From Pseudomonas frederiksbergensis (GTDB lineage: Bacteria > Pseudomonadota > Gammaproteobacteria > Pseudomonadales > Pseudomonadaceae), in NCBI RefSeq assembly GCF_003732705.1, contig NZ_MOBR01000016.1, positions 62,001-126,000 on the forward strand: 64,000 nucleotides of DNA. Reading direction: 5' to 3'. A model generated the notes under the pieces. That model made no database searches. It had not been told where the DNA came from and worked only from the letters and a program-made list of their open reading frames with translations. This document shows positions 58,828 to 64,000 of the stretch, piece after piece; positions within the stretch are counted from its first letter, which is position 1, and every line of letters begins with the position of its first letter. The position numbers were made by a program, and so were the translations under genes.

Positions 58828-60087
58828 ATGGCAAACGTGCAAAGCGGCAAAATGATCGTCGGTCTCGATATCGGCACCTCCAAAGTGGTGGCGCTGGTCG
58901 GCGAGGTTTCGGACGACGGCACGCTGGAAATCGTCGGGATCGGCACTCATCCGTCCCGCGGCCTGAAGAAAGGCGTGGTGGTAAACATCGAGTCCACCGT
59001 GCAGTCGATCCAGCGCGCCATCGAAGAAGCGCAGCTGATGGCCGGTTGCCGGATCCACTCGGCGTTCGTCGGCGTGGCCGGCAATCACATCCGCAGCCTG
59101 AACTCCCACGGCATCGTGGCGATTCGTGACCGTGAAGTCAGCGCCGCCGACCTTGAGCGCGTCCTCGACGCCGCCCAGGCCGTGGCGATCCCGGCGGACC
59201 AGCGGGTGCTGCACACCCTGCCGCAGGATTACGTGATCGATAACCAGGAAGGCGTTCGTGAGCCCCTGGGCATGTCGGGCGTACGCCTGGAAGCCAAGGT
59301 CCACGTGGTGACCTGCGCCGTCAACGCCGCACAGAACATTGAAAAATGCGTGCGTCGCTGCGGTCTGGAAATCGACGACATCATTCTCGAGCAACTGGCC
59401 TCGGCCTATTCGGTTCTGACCGACGACGAGAAAGAGCTGGGCGTGTGCCTGGTGGACATCGGCGGCGGCACCACCGACATCGCGATCTTCACCGAAGGCG
59501 CGATCCGTCACACCGCGGTGATCCCGATTGCGGGCGATCAGGTGACCAACGACATCGCCATGGCGTTGCGCACTCCGACCCAGTACGCCGAAGAAATCAA
59601 GATTCGCTACGCCTGCGCCCTGGCCAAACTGGCCGGTGCCGGTGAAACCATCAAGGTGCCAAGCGTTGGCGACCGTCCACCCCGCGAGCTGTCCCGCCAG
59701 GCCCTGGCCGAAGTGGTCGAGCCGCGTTACGACGAGCTGTTCACGCTGATCCAGGCCGAACTGCGTCGCAGCGGCTACGAAGACCTGATCCCGGCCGGCA
59801 TCGTGCTGACCGGCGGTACGTCGAAGATGGAAGGCGCGGTCGAGCTGGCCGAAGAGATTTTCCACATGCCGGTTCGTCTGGGCGTGCCGCACGGCGTCAA
59901 GGGTCTGGATGACGTGGTCCGCAACCCGATTTATTCCACTGGCGTTGGCTTGTTGATGTATGGCCTGCAAAAGCAGTCCGACGGGATTTCGTTCTCGGGC
60001 ATCAGCAGCCGCGACAGTTACAGCAATGAAGAAGCCAAACCCGCCTTGCTCGATCGCATCAAGAGCTGGGTACAAGGCAACTTCTAA
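58828..60087 (+). CDS. ftsA: Cell division protein FtsA
   Basis: 419 residues. Actin-like ATPase: GLDIGTSKVVALVGE (phosphate 1), VDIGGGTTDIAIF (phosphate 2), GIVLTGGTSKMEG (adenosine), and the C-terminal amphipathic membrane helix LLDRIKSWVQGNF. Tethers FtsZ to the membrane. Confidence 0.98.
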   Translation: MANVQSGKMIVGLDIGTSKVVALVGEVSDDGTLEIVGIGTHPSRGLKKGVVVNIESTVQSIQRAIEEAQLMAGCRIHSAFVGVAGNHIRSLNSHGIVAIRDREVSAADLERVLDAAQAVAIPADQRVLHTLPQDYVIDNQEGVREPLGMSGVRLEAKVHVVTCAVNAAQNIEKCVRRCGLEIDDIILEQLASAYSVLTDDEKELGVCLVDIGGGTTDIAIFTEGAIRHTAVIPIAGDQVTNDIAMALRTPTQYAEEIKIRYACALAKLAGAGETIKVPSVGDRPPRELSRQALAEVVEPRYDELFTLIQAELRRSGYEDLIPAGIVLTGGTSKMEGAVELAEEIFHMPVRLGVPHGVKGLDDVVRNPIYSTGVGLLMYGLQKQSDGISFSGISSRDSYSNEEAKPALLDRIKSWVQGNF

Positions 60088-60153
60088 AGAATTACCGCAA
60101 CACCGCAACAAACGCAGTAGGCGAAAAAACTAGAGAATGTAAGGAGAGGGAAA

Positions 60154-61347
60154 ATGTTCGAACTCGTAGACAACATCCCCGCAAGCCCGGTTATTAAAGT
60201 TATCGGTGTTGGCGGAGGCGGCGGCAACGCTGTCAACCACATGGTCAAGAGCAACATTGAAGGCGTTGAATTCATCTGCGCCAACACTGATGCCCAGGCG
60301 CTGAAATCCATCGGCGCGCGGACCATCCTGCAATTGGGTACCGGTGTGACCAAAGGTCTGGGCGCCGGCGCCAACCCTGAAGTAGGTCGTCAGGCCGCTC
60401 TCGAAGACCGTGAGCGCATTGCCGAAGTCCTGCAGGGCACCAACATGGTGTTCATCACCACGGGCATGGGCGGTGGTACCGGTACCGGTGCTGCGCCGAT
60501 CATTGCCGAAGTGGCCAAGGAAATGGGGATCCTCACCGTTGCGGTGGTGACCCGTCCGTTCCCGTTCGAAGGCCGCAAGCGTATGCAGATCGCCGACGAA
60601 GGTATCCGTCTGCTGTCTGAAAGCGTCGACTCGTTGATCACCATTCCCAACGAGAAGCTGCTGACCATCCTCGGTAAAGACGCGAGCCTGCTGTCGGCTT
60701 TCGCCAAGGCTGACGATGTACTGGCCGGTGCCGTTCGCGGTATCTCCGACATCATCAAGCGTCCGGGCATGATCAACGTCGACTTTGCCGACGTACGGAC
60801 TGTCATGAGCGAAATGGGCATGGCGATGATGGGCACTGGCTGTGCCAGCGGTCCGAACCGTGCACGCGAGGCCACCGAAGCGGCCATTCGCAACCCGTTG
60901 CTCGAAGACGTGAACCTGCAAGGTGCACGCGGCATCCTGGTGAACATCACCGCCGGTCCTGACCTGTCCCTGGGTGAGTACTCCGACGTGGGTAGCATCA
61001 TTGAAGCCTTCGCTTCCGAGCACGCGATGGTCAAGGTCGGTACCGTTATCGATCCAGACATGCGCGACGAGCTGCACGTGACCGTCGTTGCCACGGGTCT
61101 GGGCGCGAAAATCGAGAAGCCTGTGAAGGTTATCGACAACACCATGCACACTTCCGTGGCATCGCAACCGCAGCAACAAGCGCCTTCGCGTCAGGACGCG
61201 CCTGCTGTTAACTACCGTGACCTGGACCGTCCGACCGTCATGCGCAACCAGGCTCAGGCCGGTGCTGCGACTGCCGCGAAGATGAATCCGCAAGACGATT
61301 TGGATTACCTGGACATCCCGGCTTTCCTGCGTCGTCAGGCTGATTGA
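60154..61347 (+). CDS. ftsZ: Cell division GTPase FtsZ
   Basis: 397 residues. Tubulin signature GGGTGTGAAP and the N-terminal GVGGGGGNAVNHM loop; T7 loop region VNVDFADVRTVM-like; disordered Gln-rich linker (about 330-375); the terminal binding peptide LDYLDIPAFLRRQAD that recruits FtsA, ZapE-like and other partners. A strong AAGGAGAGGG ribosome site precedes the ATG. Confidence 0.98.
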   Translation: MFELVDNIPASPVIKVIGVGGGGGNAVNHMVKSNIEGVEFICANTDAQALKSIGARTILQLGTGVTKGLGAGANPEVGRQAALEDRERIAEVLQGTNMVFITTGMGGGTGTGAAPIIAEVAKEMGILTVAVVTRPFPFEGRKRMQIADEGIRLLSESVDSLITIPNEKLLTILGKDASLLSAFAKADDVLAGAVRGISDIIKRPGMINVDFADVRTVMSEMGMAMMGTGCASGPNRAREATEAAIRNPLLEDVNLQGARGILVNITAGPDLSLGEYSDVGSIIEAFASEHAMVKVGTVIDPDMRDELHVTVVATGLGAKIEKPVKVIDNTMHTSVASQPQQQAPSRQDAPAVNYRDLDRPTVMRNQAQAGAATAAKMNPQDDLDYLDIPAFLRRQAD

Positions 61348-61401
61348 TGGAATGTATCAGGGCTATGAAGGTGATTGGTGTTCAGCAAAGGCGTGGTCTG
61401 C

Positions 61402-61407
61402 TATTAT
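61402..61407 (+). promoter_or_regulatory. Possible lpxC promoter (-10 TATTAT)
   Basis: TATTAT in the 112-bp ftsZ-lpxC gap, with only a poor -35 (TTCAGC 15 bases upstream). Suggests that lpxC also has transcription independent of ftsZ. Confidence 0.4.
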
Positions 61408-61459
61408 CGCCAGCCTTTGTTGATACCAGTTCGCAATTTGCGCTGAAGCGGCCCAAGCC

Positions 61460-62371
61460 ATGATTAAACAACGCACACTGAAAAATATTATCCGTGCCAC
61501 AGGTGTAGGCCTGCACTCCGGGGAGAAGGTATACCTGACCCTCAAGCCTGCGCCTATCGACACCGGCATCGTGTTTGTTCGTGCCGATCTGGACCCTGTG
61601 GTGCAGATTCCTGCTCGCGCGGAAAACGTTGGCGAAACCACGATGTCGACCACGCTGGTCAACGGTGACGTCAAAGTGGATACGGTGGAGCACTTGCTCT
61701 CGGCCATGGCTGGCCTGGGCATCGATAACGCCTACGTCGAGCTCTCCGCGTCCGAAGTTCCAATCATGGATGGTAGCGCTGGACCTTTCGTATTCCTGAT
61801 TCAATCGGCCGGCCTGGAAGAGCAGGACGCCGCCAAGAAGTTCATCCGGATCCTGCGGGAAGTGACAGTGGAAGACGGCGACAAGCGCGCCACTTTCGTC
61901 CCTTTCGAAGGTTTCAAAGTGAGCTTCGAGATCGATTTCGATCACCCGGTTTTCCGTAACCGCACACAAAGTGCAAGCGTGGATTTTTCCAGCACTTCGT
62001 TCGTAAAAGAAGTCAGCCGCGCCCGTACCTTTGGTTTCATGAGTGACATTGAGTACCTGCGCAAGCACAACCTCGCACTCGGCGGCAGCGTTGAAAACGC
62101 TATTGTGGTCGACGCGGATGGTGTACTGAACGAAGACGGCCTTCGCTATGAAGACGAATTCGTGAAGCACAAAATCCTCGATGCAATTGGTGACCTCTAC
62201 CTGCTGGGCAATAGCCTGATTGGTGAGTTCAAGGGCTTCAAGTCCGGACACGCATTGAACAACCAGCTGCTGCGCAAGTTGATTGAGCAGACAGATGCTT
62301 GGGAAGTCGTGACTTTCGAAGACGCCAGCACTGCACCGATCTCTTACATGCGTCCTGTTGCGGCCGTGTAA
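61460..62371 (+). CDS. lpxC: UDP-3-O-acyl-N-acetylglucosamine deacetylase
   Basis: 303 residues, the usual length. Zinc site in VEHLLSAMAGLGIDNA and the HKILDAIGDLYLLG motif near the C-terminus; VNGDVKVDTVEH and TFGFMSDIEYLR also typical. First committed step of lipid A synthesis, cytoplasmic. Closes the dcw cluster. Confidence 0.98.
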   Translation: MIKQRTLKNIIRATGVGLHSGEKVYLTLKPAPIDTGIVFVRADLDPVVQIPARAENVGETTMSTTLVNGDVKVDTVEHLLSAMAGLGIDNAYVELSASEVPIMDGSAGPFVFLIQSAGLEEQDAAKKFIRILREVTVEDGDKRATFVPFEGFKVSFEIDFDHPVFRNRTQSASVDFSSTSFVKEVSRARTFGFMSDIEYLRKHNLALGGSVENAIVVDADGVLNEDGLRYEDEFVKHKILDAIGDLYLLGNSLIGEFKGFKSGHALNNQLLRKLIEQTDAWEVVTFEDASTAPISYMRPVAAV

Positions 62372-62394
62372 GCAAAAAACCTCTCTAGTTTTTT

Positions 62395-62423
62395 AAAGGC
62401 TGCCTTCGGGTGGCCTTTTTTTA
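62395..62423 (+). terminator. Intrinsic terminator of lpxC
   Basis: AAAGGCTGCC / GGTGGCCTTT with a TTCG tetraloop and a seven-base T-tract; two internal bases are unpaired. Confidence 0.85.
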
Positions 62424-62434
62424 TGCCCGATGCC

Positions 62435-62545
62435 GATCGTTCCCACGCTCTGCGTGGGAATGCAGCCCGGGACGCTCCGCGTCCCATCCAACGCCGAACG
62501 CGGAGCGTCCGTTGAGGCATTCCCACGCAGAGCGTGGGAACGATC
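62435..62545. repeat. Long nested inverted repeat, copy E
   Basis: Outer arms GATCGTTCCCACGCTCTGCG / inverse, inner GGGACGCTCCGCGTCCC and GGACGCTCCGCG-type hairpins. Its last two bases form part of the stop codon of the convergent diguanylate cyclase gene (TCA at 62544-62546 on the plus strand). Confidence 0.93.
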
Positions 62546-64000
62546 ATCCGGCCACCACTCGATTGCGCCCCCCTTCCTTGGCCTGATACAACGCCTTGTC
62601 CGCCGCAAACAACAATTGTTCCAGGCTGATCTCGCTGGCGCTGGTCCAGGTACTTATCCCGATACTGACAGTCATCGGCGATTCCGCGCCCGCCACCAAC
62701 GGCAGTTGCTCCACTGCGACGCGAATGGCTTCGGCAATCTGCCGCGCCCCTGCGCTGTCGGTTTCCGGCAGGATCACTGAAAACTCCTCGCCGCCATAGC
62801 GGGCGACCAGATCACTGGGCCGCCGCACATTGGCGCTGATCACCTTGGCCAGTGAGCGCAGCGCATCATCACCGCCCTGATGACCATGCCGGTCATTGAA
62901 CGCCTTGAAGTGGTCGGCATCGATCATTAACACCGACAACGGTAGCGCGGAGCGCTGGGCGCGAAACCATTCGTGGCGCAGGACCTGATCCAGGGTTCGG
63001 CGGTTGGCCATGCCCGTCAGGGCATCGGTGGCGGCCAATTGCGCCAGGTCCCGCTCGGCGTTGTGGCGCAGGCGCAGTTCGCGACTCAACAACCAGGCCA
63101 ACCAGAGCAGACCGATGCACAACACGCCGGTGGCACCGCTGATCACCACTGCCGTGCGCTCCCAGGTGGCGAACACTTCGTCGCTGGACAGGGCGACAAT
63201 CACCGTCAACGGCAAATTGCCGACCCTGGAAAAGGTGTACAAGCGCTTCTGGTGGTCGATGCTCGACACACTGCTGAAGCTGCCGCTGCCCTCGCGCAGG
63301 ATGCGCACGACATTCGGCCGGCTGGCGAAGCTTTTGCCGATCGAGTCGCTTTGCAGGTAGGGCTTTTGCGCCAGCAGGATACCGTCGTTATTGATGATGT
63401 TCAGGGTGCTGTCATCGCCGATGTCCAGGCTGTTGAACAATTCATCGAAGTACGCCAGGCGCATCGACGCCACGGCCACCCCAAGAAACTCCCCGGTGGG
63501 CGAGGCGATGCGCCGGCTGAAGCTGATCCGCCACTGGTCCTTGTCTTCGCAATCGCAGCGGGGTTTGAACGGGCGGCTGATGAACATTCCGCTGTCACGG
63601 TTGGACACATGGGCGACGAAGTAATCACGATCGGCGAAGTTGCCCGGTTTCGGCTCGATCAGTGACGAATCGGCCAGGACCTCTCCGTGCTTGTCCAGCA
63701 ACAGGATGTCACCCTTGAAACGCGCCGTGGAGGAGCGATCAAACAGCACCAGATGGCGGACCTGTGGTGGCATCTGTTTCAGATCATCCCGTTGTGAGGC
63801 GGCAATCAGCCCTTGCAGGGTCAAGTCATAGAGTTCGACCGTGCGCAGCACGTCGGCATCAATCAGTTGGGCAATGGTTGTCGCGCTACGGGTCGCGGCC
63901 TGCTGAGCGTTGGCGTGCTCGCGGATCAGCAGGAAGGTCACGATACTGAGAATCGCGATGACGGTCAGGCAACTGCCGAGTATCAGCAGGAGCTCAGGAC
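62544..64000 (-). CDS. Diguanylate cyclase with periplasmic CACHE-like sensor (start outside window)
   Basis: At least 485 residues visible. The frame is open to the right edge; bases 63942-63998 encode another 19 residues (ELLLILGSCLTVIAILSIV) that complete a transmembrane helix, so the GTG at 63941 is not the true start. Order: helix, a periplasmic dCACHE-like domain (RDYFVAHVSNRDSGMFISRP), a second helix (VVISGATGVLCIGLLWLAWLLS), then a GGDEF domain with the active GGEEF and an inhibitory I-site RPSD five residues before it. Makes cyclic di-GMP in response to an unknown extracellular signal. Confidence 0.94.
   Translation of the reverse strand, partial: PELLLILGSCLTVIAILSIVTFLLIREHANAQQAATRSATTIAQLIDADVLRTVELYDLTLQGLIAASQRDDLKQMPPQVRHLVLFDRSSTARFKGDILLLDKHGEVLADSSLIEPKPGNFADRDYFVAHVSNRDSGMFISRPFKPRCDCEDKDQWRISFSRRIASPTGEFLGVAVASMRLAYFDELFNSLDIGDDSTLNIINNDGILLAQKPYLQSDSIGKSFASRPNVVRILREGSGSFSSVSSIDHQKRLYTFSRVGNLPLTVIVALSSDEVFATWERTAVVISGATGVLCIGLLWLAWLLSRELRLRHNAERDLAQLAATDALTGMANRRTLDQVLRHEWFRAQRSALPLSVLMIDADHFKAFNDRHGHQGGDDALRSLAKVISANVRRPSDLVARYGGEEFSVILPETDSAGARQIAEAIRVAVEQLPLVAGAESPMTVSIGISTWTSASEISLEQLLFAADKALYQAKEGGRNRVVAG

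Overview
The window reads as a chromosomal segment of a Pseudomonas, most likely of the P. fluorescens group. The evidence is GC-rich coding sequence, REP doublets of the GTGGGAGCGAGCCTGCTCGCGA / TGTAGGAGCAAAGCTTGCTCGCGA type, GTG and TTG starts, and gene blocks whose order matches what I remember of other pseudomonads (the mqo-to-rsmC/hprA block, and the yhcB-trpS-zapE-rplM-rpsI-petABC-sspAB-gmhA-lpoA-rsmI-dcw block). No database was consulted. I saw no phage, insertion sequence, CRISPR array or tRNA gene.

Layout. Positions 1-14252 hold small conserved proteins, malate:quinone oxidoreductase, a YajG-type lipoprotein, an acyltransferase, a divergent SRAP (YedK/HMCES-type) protein, a chemoreceptor, an M48 lipoprotein protease, a TMEM165/GDT1 transporter behind a yybP-ykoY-type manganese riboswitch, RsmC and a 2-hydroxyacid dehydrogenase. 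Positions 14476-26272 look like the variable part: a LysE exporter, an AlkK-like acyl-CoA ligase with a DUF1302/DUF1329 envelope pair and a 912-residue MalT-like LuxR regulator, then a PP2C-like phosphatase preceded by two tiny, well-initiated reading frames, a metallo-beta-lactamase-fold hydrolase and an OmpA-family lipoprotein. Positions 26504-42637 return to conserved genes: YhcB/ZapG, a hydrolase, TrpS, ZapE, a GlxA-type regulator, an acyl-CoA dehydrogenase, an aldo/keto reductase, ribosomal proteins L13 and S9, the cytochrome bc1 complex, SspA/SspB, a BON lipoprotein, GmhA/DiaA, YraN and LpoA. Positions 42847-62371 hold rsmI, RNase P RNA and an uninterrupted division and cell wall (dcw) cluster from mraZ to lpxC. 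The window closes with a diguanylate cyclase cut by its right edge.

How the genes work together. The dcw cluster makes the lipid II precursor (MurE, MurF, MraY, MurD, MurG, MurC, DdlB), the septal synthesis machinery (FtsW, FtsI, FtsL, FtsQ) and the Z ring (FtsA, FtsZ). It ends with the first committed enzyme of lipid A synthesis (LpxC). A sigma-70 promoter followed by three 10-bp-spaced MraZ boxes precedes it. ZapE, YhcB and LpoA elsewhere in the window belong to the same envelope and division process. PetABC gives a respiratory bc1 complex, and Mqo feeds electrons into the quinone pool.

Most notable signals: (1) two micro-ORFs (12 and 21 codons), each with an optimally spaced Shine-Dalgarno, leading by overlap into the PP2C-like gene; (2) palindromic repeats filling ten of the eleven convergent gene junctions, including five copies of a nested repeat of about 104-112 bp; (3) a 13-base motif shared by the promoters of the acyl-CoA ligase and the DUF1302 gene; (4) an SRAP protein lacking two of the usual active-site residues.
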